A DNA stretch of 54,427 nucleotides. It comes from Nitrosomonas sp. (lineage in GTDB: Bacteria > Pseudomonadota > Gammaproteobacteria > Burkholderiales > Nitrosomonadaceae). The position numbers were made by a program, and so were the translations under genes. Below, one piece after another: positions 1 through 8,807 of the stretch (positions are counted from its first letter, which is position 1; each line of letters opens with the position of its first letter). The notes under the pieces are model-generated. The model was given only the letters and a program-made list of their open reading frames with translations. It was not told the DNA's origin and made no database searches. The stretch covers positions 1-54,427 of the forward strand of contig JAGNZK010000013.1 of assembly GCA_017984435.1 (NCBI GenBank). Reading direction: 5' to 3'.

Positions 1-1
1 T

Positions 2-629
2 GCCCGTTACGCGCATGCCAAGCAATATCGGCGTATGCGTAGCCACTTAAAGAAGCTCAAGACGCTAGTTGGCCGCGTCTGGCGTGACGTATTTCGCCAA
101 TTGGCCCAGGTACCGCAGCACCTCAAGTCCAAAGTTACCGATTGGCTGCAGAAAGTCGAGCGCCTACTCAAGCAGCAGCCACAAGACAGTCACAAACTCT
201 ACAGCTTGCATGCGCAGCCTGCCGGGCAATCCTTACGATGGTCATACCTTGCACCTGGCTTTGGAGCAGGCGGCAATCCTGATGCAGCAGCAACCTAAGG
301 AAGTGTTCGTAGACTTGGGTTATCGCGGTGCAACTGTCCCCGCTGGGGCCAAGGTCTATCACCGCAAACTCAGGCGCGGTATTATCACGCGGCTGAAACG
401 CGATATTCGGCGACGCAGCGCCATCGAACCGGTAATCGGGCATATGAAAAACGACGGCCGCCTTCGCAGAAACTGGCTGCAAGGCATAGAAGGCGATGCC
501 TTTCATGCCATCCTCTGCGGTTGCGGACACAACCTGCGGCTTCTTCTTGTCTTGATTTTCCAACGCTTGGATTGGCTACCAATCTATGATGACAGAACTG
601 ATCATCCCCTTGCTGGCGCATATGCCTGA
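2..629 (+). pseudogene. IS5-family transposase remnant, internally deleted and frameshifted
   Basis: The first frame reads from the window edge into a segment typical of IS5-type DDE transposases (RYAHAKQYRRM..., then KLYSLHA at about 205-223). It then jumps frame to LPGNPYDGHTL and continues with the C-terminal part (VFVDLGYRG, RRRSAIEPVIGHMK) to a stop at 627-629. In intact relatives KLYSLHA is followed by roughly 35-40 residues (PEVECI..., YEFGVK...) before the LPGNPYDGHT motif. Those residues are missing here, so a deletion removed about 110-120 bp and shifted the frame near position 214. The product cannot be active. The element is also cut by the window start. The sequence is visibly more GC-rich than the cph genes beside it, as expected for acquired DNA. 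Confidence 0.85.
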
Positions 630-658
630 AAATAGAATTGTTCAGGGGGAACCAAGTA

Positions 659-685
659 TCTCAATAAAAATATTTTTTATTGAGA
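659..685. terminator. AT-rich hairpin between IS remnant and cphA 3' end
   Basis: An 11-bp perfect inverted repeat (CTCAATAAAAA at 660-670 and its complement at 674-684) with a 3-nt loop lies just past the cphA stop. It could terminate the cyanophycin operon on the minus strand. The stem is AT-rich and no clean U-run follows it, so it is a weak call. Confidence 0.35.
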
Positions 686-689
686 ACAC

Positions 690-3263
690 CTAACCCATTG
701 CAATACGATGATTAATTTGTCCGAGTGACTGTTCAACTTGATCCACCAAAATAAGACATAACTCGCCATCTTCTAAGTTAGATAGTGCTGCATCAATCGC
801 AATTGACTCACCAAAGATTTCACTTATTTTTTGTGTACGCTTAGCGTTACCCAAACCCTCTCGCAACAAAGTCAATACCTCTCCATCTGCACGTCCCCGT
901 TGACACTGATCTTGATAAAGCAAAACTTCATCAAATGCATCACCAAGAATCCTGGTTTGTTGGCGAATATCCTCATCACGACGATCACCAGCGGCACTAA
1001 TGACTACCGAGCGTTTCTTTGATGGAATATTATCAATGGCGCTTACCAGTGCCTGTATCGCATCCGGATTATGTCCGTAATCTGCGATTAAGGTGGCATT
1101 ACGGTAATTAAAAAGATTGAAACGGCCTGGTGCTGTTTGTGTATTATTCACAAAACCGGTCAAGCCGGTACGGATAACTGTCCAATCCAAACCCAGCGCC
1201 CAACCGGCACCAATGGCAGCCATTGCATTTTCTATTTGGAAATTAATACTGCCATTCTTTGTTAACGGGATTTCATGCAACGGTATCCGATGTTCACCGT
1301 CTTCTCCTAAAGCCACGATACAACGATTTTCCACATAAATGACACGTTTATGCTGTGCACGATGCATTGCCAGCACTGGATGATGACTGTCATGTGCAAA
1401 GAAAATAACTGAACCTGGACAATGATCCGCCATACTAGCGACGAGTGGATCAGCCGCATTCAGTACAGCAAAACCGGTTCTTGGTGTTACATTCTGTACA
1501 ACAATCCGTTTAACGATGGCCAATTCTTCAGCGGTATTGACATAAGCCATACCCAGATGATCGCCCATACCGATATTGGTCACGACGGCAACATGGCAAC
1601 GATCAACCCCCAAGCCTTCGCGTAACAACCCGCCACGCGCAGTTTCTAAAACAGCCGCATCGACATCCGGGTGAAAGAGAATATTTCTGGCACTTTTAGG
1701 ACCACTACAGTCTCCAGTATCAATACACTGTCCATTAACATAGACACCATCAGTGCACGCAACACCGACCCGCTTATCATCTTTACCCAAAATATCCGCA
1801 ATCAGACGCGCTGTTGTTGTCTTGCCATTAGTACCCGTCACCGCAATCACCGGAATGCGGGCATCATCACCCTTAGCAAACATATTATCAACAATCGCTT
1901 CACCCACTGCGCGCGCTTTACCGAAAGAGGGTTGCAAATGCATACGCAAGCCCGGTGCAGCATTAATTTCGATAATGCCGCCTCCCTGTTCTTCCAATGA
2001 GAGCGTTACATTGTCGCAAACAACATCAACACCGCAGATATCCAGACCCACTACTTGTGCAGCGGCAATGGCACGTTCCGCCAGTTCCGGATGAACATCG
2101 TCAGTCACATCAGTGGCTGTACCGCCTGTCGATAAATTGGCATTATTGCGTAAAATAACGCGCATCCCTTTGACGGGAATCGATTCGGCTGTCAGTCCCT
2201 TTCCTGCCAGATGCGTTAAAGAAATTTCATCCAAATGAATTTTAGTTAATGAAGTGACATGTCCTTCACCCCGCATGGGATCGCGATTAATCTGATCCAC
2301 CAATTGACGGATGCTATGCAGTCCATCACCAATAACTTGCGGTGGATCACGGCGTGCAGCGGCAACCAGCTTATTACCAACGATCAGCATACGAAAATCA
2401 TATCCAGCGACATAACGCTCAACCAAAACATTATCACTGAATTCAGCTGCAACCCTATAAGCAGCTTTCACTTGTTCAATGCTCATAAGATTAACCGTCA
2501 CACCTTTACCCTGATTACTATCTTGTGGTTTTATGACTACCGGAACGCCTATCTCGGAAGCTGCCAGCCAGGCATCTTCGGCGCTCTTCACATTGCGGCC
2601 GAGCGGAACAGGAATACCGGCAGCATGCAACAAGATTTTAGTCAGTTCCTTATCCTGCACAATTGATTCTGCAACTGCGCTGGTTATATCGCTTTCAGAA
2701 GCTTGAATGCGACGCTGTTTACTACCCCAGCCAAACTGAACCAAACTGCCTTCAGTCAAGCGACGAAAAGGGATGTCACGTGCAACCGCAGCTTGCACGA
2801 TAGCCCCTGTGCTCGGCCCAAGGCGTATATCTTCATCAAGTTCACGTAGACGACGTAAAGCATCATTTAAATCAAATGTGATATTTTCAATAACAGCGTT
2901 GCACAGCGCTTGCGCCAACTCAAAAGCAAGTTTGCCGACTTTTTCTTCGGCGTATTCGACAATAACACGATAAGTATTAGCTTCTGGTGTCTTAACCGTG
3001 TGACTAAAGGTTATCGGGCAGCCCGCCTGCACCTGCAGACTTAATGTGGCAAATTCAAGCACATGTGCTAGTGTAACAATTTCGTGATGATCGGCAGGTT
3101 GCAGCAGAGAAATTTCCGGGAAACGTTCACGTAATCGCGCTTCAAAACCAGGTAGGGTATTAATATTATTCTCAAATCCACCACATATAATGGTAGCTTC
3201 AATAGAGGTGTGCCGACTCCATAAATTGGGTCCACGCAATGCTCGAATACGTAATACTTTCAT
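690..3263 (-). CDS. cphA: Cyanophycin synthetase CphA (Mur-domain-competent copy)
   Basis: 857 residues, close to the usual CphA1 length. The protein builds cyanophycin (multi-L-arginyl-poly-L-aspartate), a cytoplasmic nitrogen store. In the family, the ATP-grasp domain adds Asp to the backbone and the Mur-ligase-like domain adds Arg side chains. Seen here: an N-terminal domain (about 1-160), an ATP-grasp domain (about 200-465, with KPQDSNQGKGV at 245-255 and EINAAPG at 432-438), and a Mur-like domain with an intact P-loop GTNGKTT at 477-483, a DHLG motif and a C-terminal APGRFN/YGHNPD region. The N-domain motif expected as EHVALELQ reads EFATLSLQ (70-77), so that domain looks decayed. The start ATG overlaps the stop of the upstream cphA' by one base (TAATG), with AAGGA upstream, which suggests translational coupling. 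It is the last gene of the operon. Confidence 0.93.
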   Translation of the reverse strand: MKVLRIRALRGPNLWSRHTSIEATIICGGFENNINTLPGFEARLRERFPEISLLQPADHHEIVTLAHVLEFATLSLQVQAGCPITFSHTVKTPEANTYRVIVEYAEEKVGKLAFELAQALCNAVIENITFDLNDALRRLRELDEDIRLGPSTGAIVQAAVARDIPFRRLTEGSLVQFGWGSKQRRIQASESDITSAVAESIVQDKELTKILLHAAGIPVPLGRNVKSAEDAWLAASEIGVPVVIKPQDSNQGKGVTVNLMSIEQVKAAYRVAAEFSDNVLVERYVAGYDFRMLIVGNKLVAAARRDPPQVIGDGLHSIRQLVDQINRDPMRGEGHVTSLTKIHLDEISLTHLAGKGLTAESIPVKGMRVILRNNANLSTGGTATDVTDDVHPELAERAIAAAQVVGLDICGVDVVCDNVTLSLEEQGGGIIEINAAPGLRMHLQPSFGKARAVGEAIVDNMFAKGDDARIPVIAVTGTNGKTTTARLIADILGKDDKRVGVACTDGVYVNGQCIDTGDCSGPKSARNILFHPDVDAAVLETARGGLLREGLGVDRCHVAVVTNIGMGDHLGMAYVNTAEELAIVKRIVVQNVTPRTGFAVLNAADPLVASMADHCPGSVIFFAHDSHHPVLAMHRAQHKRVIYVENRCIVALGEDGEHRIPLHEIPLTKNGSINFQIENAMAAIGAGWALGLDWTVIRTGLTGFVNNTQTAPGRFNLFNYRNATLIADYGHNPDAIQALVSAIDNIPSKKRSVVISAAGDRRDEDIRQQTRILGDAFDEVLLYQDQCQRGRADGEVLTLLREGLGNAKRTQKISEIFGESIAIDAALSNLEDGELCLILVDQVEQSLGQINHRIAMG

Positions 3264-5590
3264 TATTTAATTCCTTGAGTTTGTAAGCCGATTGGGAAAT
3301 TCTGATTTCCAGGTTTATATTTTTCTTGACTGAATCCAAAAGCTTCAATACCAATGCGTATGAGATCAGGTTCGATGCCCAATCCCCACGCAGCTCCGGC
3401 AGCAGCCAATACATTTTCTATTTCTTGAGTATTATGCGTGCCAGTATTTGAGGTTATTTCCAAGAGTTTAATCAGAGGTAGTTCATCAGAACCGTCAGCA
3501 AATGTAATCACGCCACTACGCAAAATTACGGCGCGTTTACCCTGTGTAGGGCCGGTTCCATTAGTACGATGTTGCATGATCACGGGTAGATCTGCATCAA
3601 TACTGAAGAAAATAACTTCGCCGTGACATAATTCGGATATTTCAACCAACATCTCTTCTTTGGCATTGAGTACTGCCGCGCCGATTGGCAGTTTTACATC
3701 CTTTTCCACATCATCAATGGCTGCAGCCGTAGGCGTCACTACATCGATTTGCGTGCGGAACACAGCAAAAACTTGTTTCAGTGTTTCAATGTCGTAATGA
3801 CCAAAATGATGGGTTGGATCGACATTAGTAATCACGCCAATCTGACAACTGTCATAAGCCAATCCTTCATTCAGCAGCACATCGAAACCATTCTCAAATA
3901 CTGCGGCTGCAACGGTTGGATTCATCAGTGTGCGGTTTGCTGCCGCCCAGTTTGCGCTGTTGTTTTTATCAATTCTCCTGTAATCCAGATAAAGCCCGTC
4001 ACTGCATGCCAATCCGGTTTGTTTACCCGAAAGAATAAGCAATCTGGCAATAAGATAAGCAACCGCCGTCTTGCCGTAACTACCCGTAATGCCCACAATA
4101 GGGATACGACCGTTATCTTGTGGCGGAAATAAATGATCGACGATTGCTTTGCCAACAGGACGAGGTGTGCCAATCGCCGGTTTAATATGCATCAACAGAC
4201 TTGGACCGGCATTCACTTCAACAATGGCACCACCTTGCTCATTCAATGGACGAGAAATATCGTTGACCACCAGATCAATACCTGCAATATCCAGCCCAAT
4301 AACACGAGCAGCCAATGACGCAGCAGATGCAGTACTGGGATGAACTTCGTCGGTGACATCAAATGCATGGTTACCGTTGCGTTGAATCAGAACCGTGATA
4401 CCGGCTGGAACGATTGCATCACTGTGATAGCCTTGATGAGCGATTTCCATTTGTGCTGCACTATCCAGGCGGATTAAATTCAATGGGTGATTTTCTGTCG
4501 ATCCACGACGCGGATCGGAATTAATTTGAGATTCTATGAGTTCGGCAATGGTTGAAACCCCATCTCCAATGACTGAGACTGAATCGCCTCGTGTTGCAGC
4601 GACGAGTTGTCCGCCGACGATCAATAGCCGATGTTCAATACCGGTAATATAACGTTCGACCAATACCCCCGTGCCTTCTTCCAATGCCATGTGATAAGCC
4701 GATTCAATTTCTTCCCGATGGCTTAATTCAATAAAGACCCCGCGTCCATGATTTCCGTCACAAGGCTTGACGACGATCGGCATACCGATATCATTGGCGG
4801 CTTCCCAGGCAGCCCCGGCACTTTCAACGATACATCCTTCCGGAACAGGAACACCGCAGGATTGCAGCAATGCCTTGGTCAAATCCTTATCACGGGAGAT
4901 GCTCTCTGCAATGGCTGGTGTACGATCTGTCTCTGCGGTCCAGATGTGCCGACAGTGAGCACCATATCCCAATTGCACAAGATTTCCTTTAGCAATGAGC
5001 CGGATAGCTGGAATATTGCGCGCTATAGCAGCATCCACGATACAAGCCGTAGAAGGACCTAGCCAGAGTGAATCAACTAAATCCCGAAGATGCCTAATAG
5101 CGCCATCCACATCGTAAGATGGGTTGGGAGATTGCTGGAAGTTCATGGCTGCCAATACCAATTCACGTGCTGAATACAAAGCAGCTTGTGTAATTTCCGC
5201 GTGCCAGGCGCTTAATGCAACGTTATACACACCACGCACCGAAGTCTCGCGGGCTCTGCCAAAACCACCTCGCATGCCAGCCATATTCTGTAGCTCTAAT
5301 GTGACATGTTCCAGAATATGGCAAGGCCATGTACCTTCCTGTACGCGGCGTAAAAAACCGCCACGTACTTCATAGCTACAACGGTGTTCAATCAGTGATG
5401 GCAGCCATTCGGATAAACGTTCATAAAAACCGGGGATCGTATCAGAAGGGAAATCTTCGAGTTGACCGATGTCAACAGTCGCTTCAAGGGCAGGATAGTA
5501 GGTCCAGCGATTAGGACCATTCAAATGTTTGATTTCAAGAAATTTAATATCTTTTACATTTTTACAGTCCAGATTCGAGTAGTCAGACAT
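3263..5590 (-). CDS. cphA': Cyanophycin synthetase-like CphA' (truncated Mur-like domain)
   Basis: 775 residues, homologous to the neighbouring cphA along most of its length but about 80 residues shorter overall and ending where the final Mur-like subdomain should begin. The N-domain motif is intact (EHVTLELQ at 94-101), and the ATP-grasp nucleotide motif is canonical (DGNHGRGV at 278-285). The Mur-like half is degraded: the P-loop reads GSYGKTA (503-509) instead of GTNGKTT, DHLG reads HHFG, and the APGRFN and YAHNP regions are absent. APGFRMH of the ATP-grasp domain reads GPSLLMH, which loses an arginine. Paired cphA'/cphA genes are known in Betaproteobacteria. I infer that this copy acts together with CphA rather than alone. 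An 85-bp gap separates it from the upstream DUF1854 gene. Confidence 0.9.
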   Translation of the reverse strand: MSDYSNLDCKNVKDIKFLEIKHLNGPNRWTYYPALEATVDIGQLEDFPSDTIPGFYERLSEWLPSLIEHRCSYEVRGGFLRRVQEGTWPCHILEHVTLELQNMAGMRGGFGRARETSVRGVYNVALSAWHAEITQAALYSARELVLAAMNFQQSPNPSYDVDGAIRHLRDLVDSLWLGPSTACIVDAAIARNIPAIRLIAKGNLVQLGYGAHCRHIWTAETDRTPAIAESISRDKDLTKALLQSCGVPVPEGCIVESAGAAWEAANDIGMPIVVKPCDGNHGRGVFIELSHREEIESAYHMALEEGTGVLVERYITGIEHRLLIVGGQLVAATRGDSVSVIGDGVSTIAELIESQINSDPRRGSTENHPLNLIRLDSAAQMEIAHQGYHSDAIVPAGITVLIQRNGNHAFDVTDEVHPSTASAASLAARVIGLDIAGIDLVVNDISRPLNEQGGAIVEVNAGPSLLMHIKPAIGTPRPVGKAIVDHLFPPQDNGRIPIVGITGSYGKTAVAYLIARLLILSGKQTGLACSDGLYLDYRRIDKNNSANWAAANRTLMNPTVAAAVFENGFDVLLNEGLAYDSCQIGVITNVDPTHHFGHYDIETLKQVFAVFRTQIDVVTPTAAAIDDVEKDVKLPIGAAVLNAKEEMLVEISELCHGEVIFFSIDADLPVIMQHRTNGTGPTQGKRAVILRSGVITFADGSDELPLIKLLEITSNTGTHNTQEIENVLAAAGAAWGLGIEPDLIRIGIEAFGFSQEKYKPGNQNFPIGLQTQGIK

Positions 5591-5675
5591 AACATTGATA
5601 CCAGGAAAAAGATATCGTATTAACGCTGCTCAAACCTATTGGTTTACATAAAGCGCAAAATAATTCTCAAATACA

Positions 5676-6149
5676 TTACAGAAAATGATCCAACAGCTTA
5701 CGGCTATGACGATCCAGTGCCAGACGATCACGGATCAAAAAATGAATGCCATGATTATCTGTAATCATCAGCGATGATGTCGTTAAGCGGCGTATATCCT
5801 CTTCACCTTTGAGAATAAAAGTGACTTCGCCGCGATCGGTTTCAACTTGCCAGGTACTGGGCGTAATAACACCGGAAACTTTCAGCAAACGCTTGATCTC
5901 CGGCATAAATTCACGATTAGCCAGCTCCGATTCAATGAGTACGCGGTACTCTTCTGGTAAGTCAGTTAATCGCTCTATCCATGCCAATTCATGACCATGT
6001 GCATCAACCAGGGCGATGCCCTGATCCGGATCAGTAATCGGAAATGAGCGTATCGGCACTACGCCGTCCTGCACTAAACCAGATTGATCCGTAAAAACCA
6101 ATCGCCCATAAGTGTTTTGACTTAATTGATAGTCTGGCGAATCGCTCAT
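5676..6149 (-). CDS. Cyanophycin-associated DUF1854 family protein
   Basis: 157 residues, soluble, with no signal peptide or membrane segment. The sequence matches the DUF1854 family as I remember it: an N-terminal beta-rich part, a central segment with HGHELAWIERL (50-60), and a C-terminal IRDRLALDRHSRKLLDHFL tail. The biochemical role is unknown. The family recurs beside cyanophycin synthetase genes and a dedicated ABC transporter. Its ATG overlaps the stop of the ABC transporter gene by 4 bp (ATGA, 6146-6149), so the two are almost certainly co-translated and may form a complex. Function is inferred from context only. Confidence 0.8.
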   Translation of the reverse strand: MSDSPDYQLSQNTYGRLVFTDQSGLVQDGVVPIRSFPITDPDQGIALVDAHGHELAWIERLTDLPEEYRVLIESELANREFMPEIKRLLKVSGVITPSTWQVETDRGEVTFILKGEEDIRRLTTSSLMITDNHGIHFLIRDRLALDRHSRKLLDHFL

Positions 6150-8440
6150 TTACGTTCTCCCGCAGCACTATGCTCGACAGCAGCAACAAATGCCCGATCT
6201 TCGGTATCCACATTACGTGCTTGCGCTTGATACAAGCGATAATAATAATCTTCGCGTGCCATCAATTCAGCGTGACTGCCAATTTCGACGATTTTTCCAC
6301 GATCAAGAACAATTAAGCGATTGGCCTCACGTAAAGTCGACAAGCGGTGTGCAATGGCAATCGTGGTACGGCCACGCACCAGATTATCCAACGCTTCTTG
6401 AATGTCTTTTTCAGTGGTTGTATCCACCGAAGAAGTCGCTTCATCCAGAATCAAAATGCGCGGATTAATCAACAATGCGCGAGCAATGGAGATACGCTGG
6501 CGTTCACCGCCCGACAGAGCCTGTCCACGTTCGCCAACCAGTGAATCATAACCATGGGGAAGACGCAGAATAAATTCATGCGCATGAGCAGCGCGCGCCG
6601 CTGAAATAATTTCTGCATGCGTTGCCTGCGGTTTACCGTAAGCGATATTTTCCGCAATGGTTCCGTAGAACAAGAAAGGTTCCTGAAGTACCAGACCAAT
6701 ATGCTTGCGATACTCAGTAATCGGTAATGAGCGTATATCATGCCCATCGATCAGAATGGTTCCTTCGGTGACATCGTAGAAACGGCAGATCAGATTAACC
6801 AGGGTGCTTTTTCCTGAACCGCTATGCCCGACTAGACCGATCATTTCACCAGGTTTGATAACCAGATTGATGCCTCGCGTAATACTGCGCGTACCATAGC
6901 GGAAACCGACATTGCGCAACTCAATTTGGCCTTGAATGGTCGGTAAATGAACCGGATTAGATGATTCCGGAACGCTGGAAACATGATCCAGAATATCAAA
7001 TATGCGCTTGGTTCCAGCCGCAGCTTTTTGCGTGATGGAAACAATACGGCTCATCGAATCGAGTCTCAGATAGAAACGGCCAATATAGGCTAGAAAGGCC
7101 GTCAGTACACCGACCGAAATTTCATCTTTCGATATCTGCCAAATACCAAATACCCACACAATCAGTAAACCAACTTCGGTCAGCAATGTGACCGTCGGTG
7201 TAAATAATGACCAAATCCTATTCACACGATCATTGATCTGCAAATTTCGTTGGTTCGCGGCGTGGAAACGTGCCGTTTCCCTTTTCTCTTGTGCAAATGC
7301 TTTAACCACTCGAATGCCTGGAATAGTGTCCGCCAGCACATTGTTGACCTCGGCCCAGATACGATCAACCTTCTCAAAACCAATTCGCAGCCGGTCGCGA
7401 ACCAGATGAATCAGCCATGCGATGATCGGTAGCGGCACAAGCGTCACTAACGCCAGCCAGGGATTGATCGATATCAGAATCAAGGCAGTCATGCCAATCA
7501 TGATGACATCAGTGGCAAAATCCAGTAAATGTAACGAAAGAAAAAGATTAATACGATCGGTTTCAGCACCGATGCGCGCCATTAAATCGCCGGTACGCTT
7601 ACCCCCGAAATATTCTTGGGAAAGATTGAGAAGATGTTCATAAGTTGTCGTGCGTAAATCGGCGCCGATGCGCTCCGAAACCAGCGCCAGCATGTATGTT
7701 CTTGCCCAACCCAGTATCCAGGCAAGGATCGCTGCAACTAATAAACCGGAAAGATATAGCGTCACCAAGTCGGTATCAATCGGCTGACCGTTCTGATAAG
7801 GTATCAGCACATTATCCATCAACGGCATCGTCAAATAAGGCGGTACCAGCGTTGCGGCGGTACTACATAAGGTCAACAAAAATCCGATGAGGAGGCGTCC
7901 TTTATAGGGTCTGGCAAAGCGCCACAAACGTAGCAATGTCCAAGTGGAGGGTGGCGTATGGGTTTGCTTGTCGCAGACTGGGCACTCGTCTTGATCGGCA
8001 GATAAAAGAGTCGCGCAATTCGGACATTGCGCTTGTGTGTGTGTGGATAAAGGCAACTCACCGGTAAGATGAAAATTGAGTTGTTGCATAAAGCACTCAA
8101 TCAATCGACTGACCGCGATGTCATTACCTAAGCGGTAGCGCCAATACGCAAGTCGCGTTTGGGGATCAAATAGTTCAAGACAACCGACCCCTGCACAATC
8201 TCGTTGCGCCAGTAATAAGTCCTGTTGATAACACCACTCTTGCCAAGTTTCATCGGCAGCCATTTTAGCCAGCAAGCGCTTATTAGTAACGACTACAATG
8301 CCTTCAGCAAAATGTAACTGTGTATTAAGATCAATCTCGATCCAGGCGAGTACATTTTCTTCGCCAGTTAATTGTGACGAAAGCGATTCGGCCCAGATGG
8401 CAGGTAAGTTATTAAGCGATAAATGAGGGAGTTGCTGCAT
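6146..8440 (-). CDS. Cyanophycin metabolism-associated ABC transporter (fused permease-ATPase)
   Basis: 764 residues. Residues 1-165 form an unusual cytoplasmic extension ending in a four-cysteine zinc-ribbon-like knuckle (Cys139, 142, 153, 156, as CPNC and CPVC). An exporter-type transmembrane domain with about six helices follows (about 180-480), then an ATPase domain with Walker A GHSGSGKST, signature LSGGERQR and Walker B ILILDEATSS. The layout is that of a homodimeric type I exporter half-transporter. It is the first gene of the minus-strand operon with DUF1854, cphA' and cphA. The substrate is unknown: cyanophycin fragments, dipeptides or a precursor would fit, but nothing in the sequence proves it. 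The zinc-ribbon extension distinguishes it from MsbA-type lipid exporters. Confidence 0.88.
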   Translation of the reverse strand: MQQLPHLSLNNLPAIWAESLSSQLTGEENVLAWIEIDLNTQLHFAEGIVVVTNKRLLAKMAADETWQEWCYQQDLLLAQRDCAGVGCLELFDPQTRLAYWRYRLGNDIAVSRLIECFMQQLNFHLTGELPLSTHTQAQCPNCATLLSADQDECPVCDKQTHTPPSTWTLLRLWRFARPYKGRLLIGFLLTLCSTAATLVPPYLTMPLMDNVLIPYQNGQPIDTDLVTLYLSGLLVAAILAWILGWARTYMLALVSERIGADLRTTTYEHLLNLSQEYFGGKRTGDLMARIGAETDRINLFLSLHLLDFATDVIMIGMTALILISINPWLALVTLVPLPIIAWLIHLVRDRLRIGFEKVDRIWAEVNNVLADTIPGIRVVKAFAQEKRETARFHAANQRNLQINDRVNRIWSLFTPTVTLLTEVGLLIVWVFGIWQISKDEISVGVLTAFLAYIGRFYLRLDSMSRIVSITQKAAAGTKRIFDILDHVSSVPESSNPVHLPTIQGQIELRNVGFRYGTRSITRGINLVIKPGEMIGLVGHSGSGKSTLVNLICRFYDVTEGTILIDGHDIRSLPITEYRKHIGLVLQEPFLFYGTIAENIAYGKPQATHAEIISAARAAHAHEFILRLPHGYDSLVGERGQALSGGERQRISIARALLINPRILILDEATSSVDTTTEKDIQEALDNLVRGRTTIAIAHRLSTLREANRLIVLDRGKIVEIGSHAELMAREDYYYRLYQAQARNVDTEDRAFVAAVEHSAAGERK

Positions 8441-8807
8441 TAGCTAAGTTGCAAGAGAAAGTGGAATGGAAGTTTCTAGGAAAACAGGTGAAAGAGCGCA
8501 ATCAATCCTCAAATGGATTGATGATAGATTTTGCTTGTGGACACAGCTTTTTTAGTCACATGTTTTCCAATCAATAGATGTTTTGTATCAAGCTGATATT
8601 CGCTAGCACCAAGGTTTTAGAACTTATTCTGGGTCTTTCTGGTAATTCTCCATTTTGGTATTTTCTACGCATCAGTTTTTGTGGCTTGGTAGTTACGAAT
8701 TCCAGTTCTGCATTTGTGATCGAATATGCGGTTGCTCCTGAAGATTCATTTTTAGACGCAAATGCCTAGCAGATTCTGATAAGACATAAAAAACAACTCG
8801 ATAATGA
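8441..8807. other. Intergenic region: cyanophycin operon upstream and sigma operon downstream
   Basis: 367 bp with no recognised gene. It must hold the promoter of the minus-strand cyanophycin operon and the 3' end of the sigma/DUF3619 operon. One open frame of about 65 codons on the minus strand (roughly 8575-8770) and an antisense one on plus match nothing I know. A remnant of a DUF3106 gene, often third in such sigma operons, was considered but not supported. Confidence 0.4.

Noticed and set aside
8578-8769. Short hydrophobic plus-strand ORF
   Set aside because: No ribosome site and no recognisable family. It is antisense to an equally unconvincing minus-strand frame.
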